From Cellulosimicrobium funkei (GTDB lineage: Bacteria; Actinomycetota; Actinomycetes; Actinomycetales; Cellulomonadaceae): a stretch of DNA of 64,000 nt. The DNA lies in assembly GCF_001019615.1 (NCBI RefSeq), contig NZ_JNBQ01000010.1:1-64000 (forward strand), written 5' to 3'. Positions 8,787-19,400 of the stretch are shown here, one piece after another. Under the pieces are notes generated by a model. The model made no database searches and had not been told where the DNA came from. It was given only the letters and a program-made list of their open reading frames with translations. The first letter of the stretch is position 1. Every line of letters starts with the position of its first letter. Position numbers and translations under genes: made by a program.

Positions 8787-10328
8787 GTGAGACCGGCCAA
8801 GATCACGCCAGAGCACAACCCGCTGCGCGACCCCCTCGACCTGCGCCTGCCCCGGATCGCGGGCCCCTGCGGGCTCGTCATCTTCGGCGTCACGGGCGAC
8901 CTCGCCCGCAAGAAGCTCATGCCCGCGGTGTACGACCTGGCCAACCGCGGCCTGCTCCCCCCGGGCTTCGCGCTCACGGGCTTCGCGCGCCGGGACTGGG
9001 AGGACCAGGACTTCGCGCAGGTCGTGCACGACGCCGTCAAGGAGCACGCGCGCACGCCGTTCCGTGAGGCGACGTGGCGGCAGCTCGCCGAGGGGATCCG
9101 GTTCGTGCAGGGCACGTTCGACGACGAGGACGCCTTCGAGCGCCTGCGCGAGACCGTCGAGACGCTGGACGCCGAGCGCGGCACGGGCGGCAACCACGCC
9201 TTCTACCTCTCGGTGCCGCCGAGCGCGTTCCCGGTCGTGTGCCGGCAGCTCTCCCGCTCCGGGCTCTCCCGCTCCGAAGGAGACGCCTGGCGCCGTGTCG
9301 TCATCGAGAAGCCCTTCGGCCACGACCTCGAGAGCGCCCGCGAGCTCGACGCCGTCGTGTCGGAGGTCTTCCCGCCCGACTCGGTCTTCCGCATCGACCA
9401 CTACCTCGGCAAGGAGACGGTCCAGAACCTCCTCGCGCTGCGGTTCGCCAACCAGATGTTCGAGCCGATCTGGAACGCGAACTACGTGGACCACGTGCAG
9501 ATCACGATGGCCGAGGACATCGGCATCGGCGGCCGCGCGGGCTACTACGACGGCATCGGCGCCGCACGCGACGTCATCCAGAACCACCTGCTCCAGCTCC
9601 TCGCGCTCGTCGCGATGGAGGAGCCCGTGTCGTTCGACGCCCCGTCGCTGCGCGCCGAGAAGATCAAGGCGCTGTCGGCCGTCCGGCTGCCGCGCGAGCT
9701 GTCCAAGCACACCGCGCGCGGCCAGTACGCCGCCGGGTGGCAGGGCGGCGAGGAGGTCATCGGCTTCCTCGACGAGGACGGGATCCCCGCCGACTCGACG
9801 ACCGAGACCTACGCCGCGATCCGCGTGGACATCGACAACCGCCGCTGGGCGGGCGTCCCGTTCTACCTGCGCACCGGCAAGCGCCTCGGGCGCCGCGTGA
9901 CCGAGGTCGCCGTCGTGTTCAAGAAGGCCCCGCACCTGCCGTTCGAGACGTCGCAGGCCTCCGACCTGGGCAACAACGCGCTCGTCATCCGCGTCCAGCC
10001 CGACGAGGGCGTCACGATGCGCTTCGGCGCGAAGGTCCCGGGCACCGCGATGGAGGTCCGCGACGTCACGATGGACTTCGGGTACGGGCACGCGTTCACG
10101 GAGTCCTCCCCCGAGGCCTACGAGCGTCTCATCCTCGACGTCCTGCTCGGCGACCCGCCGCTCTTCCCGACGCGCGAGGAGGTCGAGCTCTCGTGGAAGA
10201 TCCTCGACCCGATCACCGCGCACTGGGCGGCCAAGGGCACGCCCGACCAGTACCGGTCCGGCACGTGGGGGCCGGAGTCGGCCGACGCGATGCTCGCGCG
10301 CGACGGCCGTTCGTGGCGGCGCCCGTGA
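8787..10328 (+). CDS. zwf: glucose-6-phosphate 1-dehydrogenase
   Basis: Zwf oxidises glucose 6-phosphate to 6-phosphogluconolactone with NADP(+), opening the oxidative pentose phosphate branch. The 513-aa protein has the nucleotide-binding loop FGVTGDLARKKLMP at about residue 33, the catalytic signature RIDHYLGKETVQNLL near residue 203, and the VIEKPFGHDLESA stretch before it. The GTG start at 8787 follows CACCAGG. It is followed by opcA, which encodes its assembly partner. Confidence 0.96.
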   Translation: MRPAKITPEHNPLRDPLDLRLPRIAGPCGLVIFGVTGDLARKKLMPAVYDLANRGLLPPGFALTGFARRDWEDQDFAQVVHDAVKEHARTPFREATWRQLAEGIRFVQGTFDDEDAFERLRETVETLDAERGTGGNHAFYLSVPPSAFPVVCRQLSRSGLSRSEGDAWRRVVIEKPFGHDLESARELDAVVSEVFPPDSVFRIDHYLGKETVQNLLALRFANQMFEPIWNANYVDHVQITMAEDIGIGGRAGYYDGIGAARDVIQNHLLQLLALVAMEEPVSFDAPSLRAEKIKALSAVRLPRELSKHTARGQYAAGWQGGEEVIGFLDEDGIPADSTTETYAAIRVDIDNRRWAGVPFYLRTGKRLGRRVTEVAVVFKKAPHLPFETSQASDLGNNALVIRVQPDEGVTMRFGAKVPGTAMEVRDVTMDFGYGHAFTESSPEAYERLILDVLLGDPPLFPTREEVELSWKILDPITAHWAAKGTPDQYRSGTWGPESADAMLARDGRSWRRP

Positions 10329-10391
10329 CGGCCGTCGTGCCGGCGTCGGCCCCGCGGAGCGCGACGCCCCCGAGAGAGACCCCCCGACCCC

Positions 10392-10416
10392 GTCGTGCCC
10401 CGCAGGGCGGCACGAC
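10392..10416 (+). other. hairpin in the opcA leader
   Basis: An 8-bp inverted repeat (arms 10392-10399 and 10409-10416, 9-nt loop) lies in the 112-bp zwf-opcA gap, 25 bp before the opcA start. It could attenuate or stabilise the mRNA. It is reported from symmetry only. Confidence 0.3.
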
Positions 10417-10440
10417 CCTCCGACCGGCGAGGACCCCGCG

Positions 10441-11358
10441 ATGATCATCGACCTGCCCGACACGACGACCAACGCCGTGAACAAGCGGCTCGTGCGGCTG
10501 CGCGACGAGGGCGGGGCGATCGCGCTCGGTCGCGTCCTCACGCTCGTCGTCATCGCGCGCGAGTCCGACGTCGAGACGTCGATCGAGGCGGCGAACGACG
10601 CGAGCCGCGAGCACCCGTGCCGCGTCATCGTCGTGGCACCGTCCGGCCGGAGCGCGACCCCGCACCTCGACGCCCAGATCCGCGTGGGCGGCGACGCCGG
10701 CGCGTCCGAGGTCGTCGTGCTGCGGACCGCGGGCCCCCTGCTCGAGCACGCGGACACGCTCGTCATGCCGCTCCTGCTCCCGGACGCGCCGATCGTGGTG
10801 TGGTGGCCGGGTCAGCCGCCCGCCTCGCCGGACGACGACCCGGTCGGGGCGATGGCCCAGCGCCGCATCACCGACTCGATCACGTCCAAGGACCCCGAGG
10901 CGACGCTCGCGCAGCTCGCGACGACGTACGGGCCCGGCGACTCCGACCTGGCGTGGGCGCGCGTCACCCTGTGGCGCGGCCTCATCGCCGCCGCGCTCGA
11001 CCAGCCGCCGTACGAGCCGGTGACGAGCGTCCTCGTCGAGGGCCAGGCGAAGCACACCTCGCTCGACCTGCTCGCGGCGTGGCTCGGCTCTCGGCTGCGC
11101 TGCCCCACGCAGGTCGTGCGCCGTCGTGGGGCCGAGGCGATCACGCGCGTCACGCTCGAGCGCAAGAGCGGGCCGATCATCCTCGACCGTCCGGACGGGC
11201 GCATCGTGACGATCAGCCAGCCGGGCAAGCCCGACCGCCGCGTCGCGCTGCCCATCCGGACGCTCAGCGAGGCGCTCATCGAGGAGCTGCGCCGCCTGGA
11301 CCCGGACGAGATCTACGGCGAGGTGCTCACCAAGGGGCTGCAGAAGGTGGGCGCGTGA
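10441..11358 (+). CDS. opcA: OpcA, glucose-6-phosphate dehydrogenase assembly protein
   Basis: OpcA is required for assembly and activity of Zwf in cyanobacteria and actinobacteria. The 305-aa protein carries the family's N-terminal region (IDLPDTTTNAVNKRLVRLR), the central PIVVWWPGQPP motif, and the C-terminal DPDEIYGEVLTKGL. It is not an enzyme. It sits between zwf and pgl, and its stop overlaps the pgl GTG by 4 bp, so the two are translationally coupled. Confidence 0.93.
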   Translation: MIIDLPDTTTNAVNKRLVRLRDEGGAIALGRVLTLVVIARESDVETSIEAANDASREHPCRVIVVAPSGRSATPHLDAQIRVGGDAGASEVVVLRTAGPLLEHADTLVMPLLLPDAPIVVWWPGQPPASPDDDPVGAMAQRRITDSITSKDPEATLAQLATTYGPGDSDLAWARVTLWRGLIAAALDQPPYEPVTSVLVEGQAKHTSLDLLAAWLGSRLRCPTQVVRRRGAEAITRVTLERKSGPIILDRPDGRIVTISQPGKPDRRVALPIRTLSEALIEELRRLDPDEIYGEVLTKGLQKVGA

Positions 11359-12143
11359 CCGCCGCCCGACCCGGGGGCGCGCACGCGTCCCACGGGCGCC
11401 TCGTGGTCGTCCACCCCGACGCGGACGTCCTCGCCGAGGCGGTCGCGTCGCGGCTCGTGACGCGCCTGCTCGACGTGCAGTCCGTGCGCCGCCCCGTGCA
11501 CGTCGTGCTGACCGGCGGCACCGTCGGCATCGCGAGCCTCGCGGCGCTCGAGCGCCACTCGGCGCGCGACGCCGTCGACTGGTCGGGCGTGCACCTCTGG
11601 TGGGGCGACGAGCGCTTCCTGCCCGCCGGGGACCCGGACCGCAACGAGACGCAGGCGCGCGACGCGCTGCTCGCCCACCTGCCCCAGCTCCCGGCCGGGA
11701 ACGTCCACCCGATGCCCGCGGCGGACGCCGTGGCGACCCCCGAGGAGTCGGCCGCGGCGTACGCGGCGACGCTCGCCGAGCACGCCCCGGACGGCGCCGA
11801 GGTGCCCGAGTTCGACGTGCTCCTGCTCGGGATGGGACCCGACGGCCACGTCGCGTCGCTCTTCCCCGGGCACCCGGGGCTCGACGTGACGGGCGTCCCG
11901 ACCGCCGGCGTCCACGGTTCGCCCAAGCCCCCGCCGGAGCGCGTGACGCTGACCTTCGAGGCCATCGCGCGCGCTCGTCAGGTGTGGGTCGTCGCCGCGG
12001 GCGCCGAGAAGGCCCCGGCCGTCGCGTCGGCGCTCGGCGGGGCCCCCGCGGCCGAGACCCCGGCGGGCTCGGTCACGGGCACCGAGCGCACGCTGTGGCT
12101 CGTCGACGCCGCGGCGGCGGGCACGCGGGACGCCGACCGATGA
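11355..12143 (+). CDS. pgl: 6-phosphogluconolactonase
   Basis: Pgl hydrolyses 6-phosphogluconolactone made by Zwf. The 262-aa protein of the DevB/SOL family shows VVLTGGTVGIASLAAL, WWGDERFLPAGDPDRNETQA and LLGMGPDGHVASLFPG. The GTG at 11355 overlaps the opcA stop (GTGA). The same frame is open upstream inside opcA but has no family similarity there. Its own stop overlaps the next gene's ATG by 4 bp. Confidence 0.94.
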   Translation: MTAARPGGAHASHGRLVVVHPDADVLAEAVASRLVTRLLDVQSVRRPVHVVLTGGTVGIASLAALERHSARDAVDWSGVHLWWGDERFLPAGDPDRNETQARDALLAHLPQLPAGNVHPMPAADAVATPEESAAAYAATLAEHAPDGAEVPEFDVLLLGMGPDGHVASLFPGHPGLDVTGVPTAGVHGSPKPPPERVTLTFEAIARARQVWVVAAGAEKAPAVASALGGAPAAETPAGSVTGTERTLWLVDAAAAGTRDADR

Positions 12144-12826
12144 CGCCCGGCGGCGAGCACGGCGACCCCGCGGCGACCTGGGACGCGGTCGACGCCTACT
12201 TCGCCCCGCTCGTGGGCGAGGACGACGTGCTCGCCGCCGCCAGCGCGAGGGCGCGGGCCGCCGGCCTGCCGGAGATCCAGGTCTCCCCCGCGCAGGGCCG
12301 CCTCCTGCAGCTCCTCGCGCTCGCGACCGGCGCGCGCCGCGTGCTGGAGGTCGGCACGCTCGGCGGCTACTCGACGATCTGGCTCGCGCGTGCGCTGCCG
12401 CCGGACGGGGTGCTCGTCACGTGCGAGATCGACGCGGCCCACGCCGCGGTCGCGCGGGAGTCGCTGGCCGAGGCCGGCCTCGCGGGGGTCGTCGACGTCG
12501 TGCTCGGTCCCGCCGCGAACACGCTGCGGCGCCTCGTCGACGACGGCGTCGAGCCGTTCGACCTCGTGTTCGTCGACGCCGACAAGCCGTCGAACCCGGT
12601 CTACCTCGACCTGGCGGTCCGGCTCTCGCGACCGGGCACGCTCGTCGTCGTGGACAACACCGTCCGTGGCGGCGCCGTCGCCGACGCGGAGAGCACCGAC
12701 CCGAACGTGCTCGGGGTCCGGGAGATGGTCGACCGCATCGTCGCGGACCCGCGGCTCGACGCCACGGCCGTCCAGACCGTGGGCTCCAAGGGCTACGACG
12801 GGTTCGTGCTCGCGCGCGTGCGCTGA
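12140..12826 (+). CDS. class I O-methyltransferase, CCoAMT type
   Basis: This 228-aa SAM-dependent O-methyltransferase resembles caffeoyl-CoA and catechol O-methyltransferases. It has the SAM loop VLEVGTLGGYSTIWLA near residue 68, and the metal-binding acidic residues sit in VFVDADKPSN and VVVDNTVRGG. The substrate is unknown. Its ATG overlaps the pgl stop (ATGA), making it the last coupled gene of the pentose phosphate operon, where no methylation step is needed. That position is the odd feature. Confidence 0.88.
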   Translation: MTPGGEHGDPAATWDAVDAYFAPLVGEDDVLAAASARARAAGLPEIQVSPAQGRLLQLLALATGARRVLEVGTLGGYSTIWLARALPPDGVLVTCEIDAAHAAVARESLAEAGLAGVVDVVLGPAANTLRRLVDDGVEPFDLVFVDADKPSNPVYLDLAVRLSRPGTLVVVDNTVRGGAVADAESTDPNVLGVREMVDRIVADPRLDATAVQTVGSKGYDGFVLARVR

Positions 12827-12866
12827 CCCGCGTGCGAGGCCCGGCCTCCGCGCCAGGCCCGGAACG

Positions 12867-13214
12867 TCAGCGACCGCGACGGGCCCGCAGGGCGGCGAGC
12901 GCCTCGTCGAGGATCGCGACGCCGTCCTCGTCGCTGCGACGCTCCTTCACGTACGCGAGGTGCGTCTTGTAGGGCTCGTTGCGCGACGGGGTCGGCGGGT
13001 TCTCCCGGTCCTGCCCGGCCGGGAACCCGCACCGCGGGCAGTCCCAGGTCTCGGGAGCCTCGATCTCCGCCTCCGAGGAGAAGCTGGGCCGCGTCTCGTG
13101 GCCGTTCGCGCACCAGTAGGACACCCAGAAGCGCGGTGCGATCTCGCCGCGCTCGGACTCCCCGAGCGGTCCCGCCCCGACGCGCGACCCGCGGATCGCG
13201 TTACCACCTGCCAC
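12867..13214 (-). CDS. rbpA: RbpA, RNA polymerase-binding protein
   Basis: RbpA is an actinobacteria-specific activator that binds RNA polymerase and the principal sigma factor and stabilises the open complex. The 115-aa product matches the family: GNAIRGSRVGAGP at the N-terminus, the Zn-type core with YWCANGHE and WDCPRCGFPAG, then KTHLAYVKERRSDED in the sigma-interacting part. The GTG at 13214 has a GGGGGAG ribosome site five bases upstream. A small perfect hairpin (13231-13246) lies in its leader. Confidence 0.95.
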   Translation of the reverse strand: MAGGNAIRGSRVGAGPLGESERGEIAPRFWVSYWCANGHETRPSFSSEAEIEAPETWDCPRCGFPAGQDRENPPTPSRNEPYKTHLAYVKERRSDEDGVAILDEALAALRARRGR

Positions 13215-13261
13215 GTGCTCTCCCCCGTCCGTGCCGTCGTCGGCACTCGATCCTGCCCGTA

Positions 13262-13279
13262 CCGCGCCGTCCGGCGCGG
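13262..13279 (-). terminator. hairpin between secG and rbpA
   Basis: A 7-bp inverted repeat with a 4-nt loop (arms 13262-13268 and 13273-13279) lies 63 bp after the secG stop. It is a plausible terminator for secG, or part of the rbpA leader. Confidence 0.4.
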
Positions 13280-13342
13280 CTGCCCCCTGCCGACTCCTCG
13301 AGCCCTGCTCGACCGCGACGCCCCGTGCGGGACGCCTGCGGG

Positions 13343-13585
13343 TCAGCTCACCTTCTGGAGGAGCCCCAGGAGCACGATGACGACAGCCCAGACGAGGGCG
13401 AACGCCACGGTGATCCGGTTGAGGTTGCGCTCGGCGACGCCGGAGCTGCCCACCGAGCTCGAGATCCCGCCGCCGAACATGTCGGAGAGGCCGCCGCCCT
13501 TGCCCTTGTGCATGAGCACGAGCAGGGTGAGGAAGCCGCTGGTGAGGACCAGCAGGATCTGGAGGATGATGCGCAGCACGTCCAC
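13343..13585 (-). CDS. secG: SecG, preprotein translocase subunit
   Basis: SecG is the small accessory subunit of the SecYEG channel. The 80-aa protein has two membrane segments (ILQILLVLTSGFLTLLVLM and VAFALVWAVVIVLLGLL) around the conserved cytoplasmic loop HKGKGGGLSDMFGGG and SSGVAERNLNRIT. I use GTG 13585 because AAGGA lies 8 bases upstream; an earlier frame to 13639 adds non-homologous residues. The position after tpiA is the usual one in actinobacteria. Confidence 0.93.
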   Translation of the reverse strand: MDVLRIILQILLVLTSGFLTLLVLMHKGKGGGLSDMFGGGISSSVGSSGVAERNLNRITVAFALVWAVVIVLLGLLQKVS

Positions 13586-13738
13586 GAGTACGTCCTTGAG
13601 GCTCAGGGCCGTCCCGACCGATGTCGAGCGCGACCGCACGGTTGTCGTGCGCAGGCGTGACCTGCCGCACAGGGGACAAGAGTAGGCGACGGGAGGCCGC
13701 TGCGGCCAACCCCGGCCGCCGTCGTCTCACGTCAGCGA

Positions 13739-13773
13739 CCGACGGCCCCGGGATCCGCTCCCGGGGCCGTCGG
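13739..13773 (-). terminator. strong hairpin terminator after tpiA
   Basis: A perfect 15-bp inverted repeat (arms 13739-13753 and 13759-13773, 5-nt loop) begins 19 bp past the tpiA stop. It separates the glycolytic genes from secG, which then needs its own promoter in 13586-13738. Confidence 0.8.
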
Positions 13774-13792
13774 CGCGAGGGTCTCGCGGAGG

Positions 13793-14590
13793 TCAGGCCC
13801 CGGTCGCGTGCGACTGGTAGCGCGCGATCTTCGCGAACTCCTCGGGGTCGAGGCTCGCGCCGCCGACGAGCGCGCCGTCGACGTCGGGCTGGGCCATGAT
13901 CGCGGCGACGTTGGACGACTTCACCGAGCCGCCGTACAGGATGCGCGTCGCGTCCGCGACGTCCGCGTCGTACAGGTCGCCGAGGGCGCCGCGGATGGCA
14001 CCGCAGACCTCCTGCGCGTCCTCCGGCGTCGCGACCTCGCCCGTGCCGATGGCCCAGACGGGCTCGTACGCGATGACGAGCGTCGCGAGCTGCGCGGCGG
14101 GGATGCCCGCGAGGGCGCCCTCGACCTGGGCGAGGGTGTAGGAGATCTGCTCGCCGGCCTTACGGACGTCCAGGCCCTCGCCCACGCACAGGATCGGGGC
14201 GACGCCCTGACCCACGGCGGCGACGATCTTCGCGTTGGCCTGCGCGTCCGTCTCGCCGTGGTACTGGCGGCGCTCGGAGTGGCCGATCGCGACGTAGCTC
14301 ACGCCGAGCTTGGCGAGCATCGTCGCGGAGATCTCGCCCGTGTACGCGCCCTCGGCGTGCGCCGAGACGTCCTGCGCGCCGTACTTGAGCTCGAGCTTGT
14401 CCGCGTCGACGAGCGTCTGCACCGACCGGAGGTCGGTGAAAGGCGGCAGCACGGCGACCTCGACGGCCGCGTAGTCGTGCTTCGCGTCCTTGAGGGTCCA
14501 CGCGAGCTTCTGCACGGTGTGCGTCGCCTGGTGGTGGTCCAGGTTCATCTTCCAGTTGCCCGCCATGAGCGGGGTACGGCTGTTCGCCAC
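13793..14590 (-). CDS. tpiA: triosephosphate isomerase
   Basis: TpiA interconverts dihydroxyacetone phosphate and glyceraldehyde 3-phosphate. The 265-aa TIM barrel has [12 protein letters not shown] with catalytic Asn/Lys, the His in [13 protein letters not shown], the catalytic Glu in [17 protein letters not shown], and the phosphate loop [15 protein letters not shown] 14590 gives the family N-terminus; the same frame runs on upstream without homology. It is last in gap-pgk-tpiA. Confidence 0.96.
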   Translation of the reverse strand: MANSRTPLMAGNWKMNLDHHQATHTVQKLAWTLKDAKHDYAAVEVAVLPPFTDLRSVQTLVDADKLELKYGAQDVSAHAEGAYTGEISATMLAKLGVSYVAIGHSERRQYHGETDAQANAKIVAAVGQGVAPILCVGEGLDVRKAGEQISYTLAQVEGALAGIPAAQLATLVIAYEPVWAIGTGEVATPEDAQEVCGAIRGALGDLYDADVADATRILYGGSVKSSNVAAIMAQPDVDGALVGGASLDPEEFAKIARYQSHATGA

Positions 14591-14615
14591 GGTCCTTCTT
14601 CTCTCTGTGGGGGTC

Positions 14616-14651
14616 GCACCGCCCGCGGGCACGGCGTGCCGCGGGCGGTGC
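14616..14651 (-). terminator. intercistronic hairpin between pgk and tpiA
   Basis: A 16-bp stem with one bulged base (arms 14616-14632 and 14636-14651) fills much of the 82-bp gap between pgk and tpiA. It may be a partial terminator or an RNA-stability element that sets the tpiA level. Confidence 0.6.
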
Positions 14652-14672
14652 GTGAGGATGGTTCGGGAGGGC

Positions 14673-15872
14673 TCAGCCCTCGAGGACGGAGATCCCCGGG
14701 AGGTCCTTGCCCTCGAGGAACTCGAGGCTCGCGCCACCACCGGTCGAGATGTGGCTGAAGCCGGCCTCGTCGAAGCCGAGGATGCGGACCGCGGCGGCCG
14801 AGTCGCCGCCGCCGACGATCGTGAACGCGCCGTTCGCGGTCGCGTCGACGAGCGCCTGGGCCACGGCACGCGTGCCGCCCGAGAACGCCTCGAACTCGAA
14901 CACGCCGGCGGGACCGTTCCACACGACCGTCTTCGCGTCGACGATCTTGCTCGCGAAGAGCTGCGCGGACTCGGGGCCGATGTCGAGGCCGATCTTGTCG
15001 GCCGGGATCGCGTCCGCGGCGACGACCTCGTGCGGCGAGTCGGCGGCGAACGCGTCGGCGACCACGATGTCGGTCGGCAGGACGATCTCGACGCCGTTCT
15101 TCTCGGCGTCCGCGAGGTAGCCCTTGACGGTGTCGATCTGGTCCTCTTCGAGGAGGGACTTGCCGACGCCGTAGCCCTTGGCGGCGAGGAACGTGAACAC
15201 CATGCCGCCGCCGATGAGCAGACGGTCCGCCTTGGTGAGCAGGTTCGCGATGACGCCGAGCTTGTCCGAGACCTTCGACCCGCCGAGCACGACCGCGTAC
15301 GGGCGCGCGGGGTCCTCCGTCGCCTTGCGCAGGGAGTCGACCTCCTTGAGGACGAGCTCGCCGACGGCGGACGGCAGCACCTGCGCGACGTCGTAGACCG
15401 ACGCCTGCTTGCGGTGCACGACGCCGAAGCCGTCGGAGACGAACACGTCCGCGAGCTGCGCGAGGTCGTGCGCGAGCGACTGGCGCTCCGCGTCGTCCTT
15501 GGAGGTCTCGCGCGCGTCGAAGCGGATGTTCTCCAGCAGCGCGACCTCGCCGTCGGCGAGCGCGGCCACCGTCTCGCGCGCCGAGTCGCCGACGACGTCC
15601 TGCGCGAGGTGGACCGGCACACCGAGCAGCTCGCCGAGGCGTGCGGCCACGGGGGCGAGCGAGTACTTCGCGTCCGGCTCGCCCTTGGGGCGGCCGAGGT
15701 GCGCGGTGACGATCACCTTCGCACCCGCGTCGGTGAGCTTCTTCAGCGTGGGGAGCGCGGCCCGGATGCGGCCGTCGTCCGTGATGGTCGTCCCGTCGAG
15801 CGGGACGTTGAAGTCGGAGCGGACGAGGACGCGCTTGCCGCGCAGGTCGCCCAGGGAGTCGATGGTCTTCAT
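14673..15872 (-). CDS. pgk: phosphoglycerate kinase
   Basis: Pgk makes ATP from 1,3-bisphosphoglycerate. The 399-aa protein shows the substrate-binding [14 protein letters not shown] at about residue 16, [10 protein letters not shown], the [14 protein letters not shown] hinge region, and the nucleotide-binding VGGGDSAAA plus [13 protein letters not shown] at the C-terminus. The ATG at 15872 has an AGGAG site. It lies between gap and tpiA with hairpins on both sides. Confidence 0.96.
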   Translation of the reverse strand: MKTIDSLGDLRGKRVLVRSDFNVPLDGTTITDDGRIRAALPTLKKLTDAGAKVIVTAHLGRPKGEPDAKYSLAPVAARLGELLGVPVHLAQDVVGDSARETVAALADGEVALLENIRFDARETSKDDAERQSLAHDLAQLADVFVSDGFGVVHRKQASVYDVAQVLPSAVGELVLKEVDSLRKATEDPARPYAVVLGGSKVSDKLGVIANLLTKADRLLIGGGMVFTFLAAKGYGVGKSLLEEDQIDTVKGYLADAEKNGVEIVLPTDIVVADAFAADSPHEVVAADAIPADKIGLDIGPESAQLFASKIVDAKTVVWNGPAGVFEFEAFSGGTRAVAQALVDATANGAFTIVGGGDSAAAVRILGFDEAGFSHISTGGGASLEFLEGKDLPGISVLEG

Positions 15873-15943
15873 GCGGTCTCCTACGGTTCGGTCGCCGTCG
15901 TACGGGGCGCCTGCCGAGGACCGGCCGGGCCCGCACATGAGGA

Positions 15944-15990
15944 CGTCCGCGTGCGCGTCACCGGGCGGTGCCGGGACGCGCACGCGGACG
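15944..15990 (-). terminator. intercistronic hairpin between gap and pgk
   Basis: A perfect 16-bp inverted repeat (arms 15944-15959 and 15975-15990) with a 15-nt loop occupies the gap-pgk interval. A weaker 6-bp hairpin (16001-16019) precedes it, closer to the gap stop. Both would favour accumulation of monocistronic gap mRNA. Confidence 0.65.
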
Positions 15991-16030
15991 CATGGTTGCT
16001 ACGCAGGGTCGTGCTGCGTCAGCAGGTGGC

Positions 16031-17179
<1,149 letters not shown>

Positions 17180-17257
17180 TCACGGCGACAGCCGGGACCA
17201 CCCACGCCCACGAGGGGTGTCAGCGAAGGAGCACGTCGTTGTCACCTGACGCATCCG

Positions 17258-17263
17258 AGCCTA
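17258..17263 (-). promoter_or_regulatory. possible -10 element for gap
   Basis: TAGGCT, preceded by TA, reads on the minus strand here and fits the actinobacterial -10. A GTCACA about 19 bp upstream is a poor -35. Use of this site would give a leader of roughly 215 nt that contains the palindromes at 17089-17123. Confidence 0.3.
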
Positions 17264-17364
17264 TACCAACACCACGCCAGCGTGTGACCTGGATCCCACG
17301 GTTCGGGACCATCGTCCCGTCGGTGCATGACGTCCAGGTGGCGGGCGCGCCCCGGACGGGCTGG

Positions 17365-18345
17365 TCAGAGGTCGAGCAGCTCCGGGCTCAGGCCCGCCTC
17401 GGTGTCGGGGATGCCGAGCTCGGCCGCGCGCTTGTCGGCCGTCGACAGCAGGCGCCGGATGCGTCCCGCGACCGCGTCCTTGGTCAGCGGCGGGTCCGCG
17501 AGCTGTCCCAGCTCCTCGAGCGACGCCTGCTTGTGGGCGAGCCGGAGCTCGCCGGCCTCGCGCAGGTGGTCGGGCAGGTCCGGGCCGAGGATCTCGAAGG
17601 CCCGCTCGACGCGCGCCCCCGCCGCGACGGCGGCCCGGGCCGAGCGTCGCAGGTTCGCGTCGTCGAAGTTCGCCAGCCGGTTCGCGGTCCCGCGCACCTC
17701 GCGCCGGGCGCGTCGCTCCTCCCAGACCAGGACCGCCTCGTGCGCGCCCAGGCGTGTGAGGAGCGCGCTGATCGCGTCCCCGTCCCGGATGACGACGCGA
17801 TCGACGCCGCGCACCTCGCGCGACTTCGCGGAGACGCCGAGGCGGCGGGCAGCGCCGACCAGGGCGAGCGCGGCCTCCGGACCGGGGCAGGTGATCTCGA
17901 GCGCCGACGACCGGCCCGGCTCGGTGAGCGACCCGTGCGCCAGGAACGCGCCGCGCCATGCCGCCTCGGCCTCCTCCACCCCGCCGGAGACGACCTGCGG
18001 CGGGAGCCCTCGCACAGGCCGCCCGCGCTGGTCCAGGAGGCCCGTCTGGCGGGCCAGCGACTCGCCGTCGCGCACGACGCGCACGACGTACCGGCTGCTC
18101 TTGCGCAGCCCCCCGGCCGACACCACGATCAGCTCGCTCGTGTGCCCGTAGACGTCCGCGATGGTCTCGCGCAGGCGGCGCGCCGCGATCGCGGTGTCGA
18201 GCTCGGCCTCGATGACGACGCGGCCCGAGATGAGGTGCAGCCCGCCCGAGAACCGGAGCATCGCCGAGACCTCCGCCTTGCGGCACGAGGTCTTGTCCAC
18301 CCGCAGTCGAGCCAGCTCGTCCTTCACCTGTGCCGTGAGCGCCAT
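17365..18345 (-). CDS. whiA: WhiA, sporulation/cell-division transcription factor
   Basis: WhiA is a Gram-positive DNA-binding protein related to LAGLIDADG endonucleases; in Streptomyces it acts with WhiB on division genes. The 326-aa protein begins [14 protein letters not shown], has a homing-endonuclease-like N-terminal half, and a C-terminal helix-turn-helix around [22 protein letters not shown] 18345 is chosen because AGGA lies 8 bases upstream; an ATG at 18354 is too close to that site. It follows yvcK in the conserved uvrC-rapZ-yvcK-whiA order. Confidence 0.94.
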   Translation of the reverse strand: MALTAQVKDELARLRVDKTSCRKAEVSAMLRFSGGLHLISGRVVIEAELDTAIAARRLRETIADVYGHTSELIVVSAGGLRKSSRYVVRVVRDGESLARQTGLLDQRGRPVRGLPPQVVSGGVEEAEAAWRGAFLAHGSLTEPGRSSALEITCPGPEAALALVGAARRLGVSAKSREVRGVDRVVIRDGDAISALLTRLGAHEAVLVWEERRARREVRGTANRLANFDDANLRRSARAAVAAGARVERAFEILGPDLPDHLREAGELRLAHKQASLEELGQLADPPLTKDAVAGRIRRLLSTADKRAAELGIPDTEAGLSPELLDL

Positions 18346-18428
18346 GCGGGACATCCTGCCATCGATGCCGTGGCGTCGCGGCGGCGGACCGGGCGCCCGT
18401 CGGCCGCCGGGACCCGCGTCCCGCAGGC

Positions 18429-19400
18429 TCAGCGCGCGGGCGAGCCGACGTCGCCGAGGAAGTCGTCGAACACGTCCCGGTACGCCGCCGCCAGGCGCAG
18501 CGCGTCGTGCCGCGGGGTGCCGTCCCCGCGCCGCACCTGCCGCAGGAGGAGGCGCGCACCCATGCGCGCGGACGCCTCCGCGAGCTGCTCCGTGTCCTCG
18601 ACGGCGGACGGGTCCGCGACGACGGCGTCGATCCGGAGACCGGGCGCGTGCTTGTGCAGCGCCTCGAGGTGGTCCGTCGCCGTCAGCCCGTAGGTCTCCC
18701 CCGTCTCGCTCGACAGGTTGAGCGTCACGCAGCGCCGCGCGGAGGTCTCGTGCAGGGCGCGCGCGAGGTCGGGCACGAGCAGGTGGGGCATCACCGACGA
18801 GAACCACGAGCCCGGGCCCAGCACGACCCAGTCCGCGTCCTCGACCGCCCGGACCGCCTCGGCGCAGGCCGGCGGGTCCGCCGGGACGAGTCGCAGCTGC
18901 TCGATGCGGCCGTGCGTCACCGCGACGTGGCTCTGCCCGACGACCGTCTCGAGCCGGTCCCCGGTCCGCACGTCGGCCTCGATCCCGAGGGGCACCGACG
19001 CCATGGGCAGCACGCGCCCGCGGGCGCCCAGGAGCTTGCCCACCCAGTCGAGACCGGCGACCGGGTCGTCGAGCAGCTCCCACAGCGCGACGATGAGCAG
19101 GTTGCCCACCGCGTGGTTGTCGAGGTCCCCCTCCGACGTGAACCGGTGCTGCAGGAGCGCGCTCCACGTGCGGCCCCACTCCGAGTCGTCGCACAGGGCC
19201 GCGAGCGCCATGCGCAGGTCCCCCGGGGGCAGGACGCCGAGCTCGGTGCGCAGGCGCCCGGACGACCCGCCGTCGTCGGCCACGGTCACGACGGCGGTCA
19301 GCCGGTCCGACATGAGGCGCAGCGCGGACAGGCTCGCGGACAGGCCGTGGCCGCCGCCCAGGGCGACGACGGCAGGGTTGCGCTGGGCGACCACGATCAC
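18429..19400 (-). CDS. yvcK: YvcK/CofD-like gluconeogenesis factor
   Basis: This 323-aa protein belongs to the YvcK family, which binds UDP-sugars and links carbon metabolism to cell-wall synthesis. It shows [17 protein letters not shown] at the N-terminus, [23 protein letters not shown], and the [16 protein letters not shown] signature. The GTG start overlaps the rapZ stop by 4 bp (GTGA). The biochemical reaction, if any, is unknown. Confidence 0.92.
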   Translation of the reverse strand: MIVVAQRNPAVVALGGGHGLSASLSALRLMSDRLTAVVTVADDGGSSGRLRTELGVLPPGDLRMALAALCDDSEWGRTWSALLQHRFTSEGDLDNHAVGNLLIVALWELLDDPVAGLDWVGKLLGARGRVLPMASVPLGIEADVRTGDRLETVVGQSHVAVTHGRIEQLRLVPADPPACAEAVRAVEDADWVVLGPGSWFSSVMPHLLVPDLARALHETSARRCVTLNLSSETGETYGLTATDHLEALHKHAPGLRIDAVVADPSAVEDTEQLAEASARMGARLLLRQVRRGDGTPRHDALRLAAAYRDVFDDFLGDVGSPAR

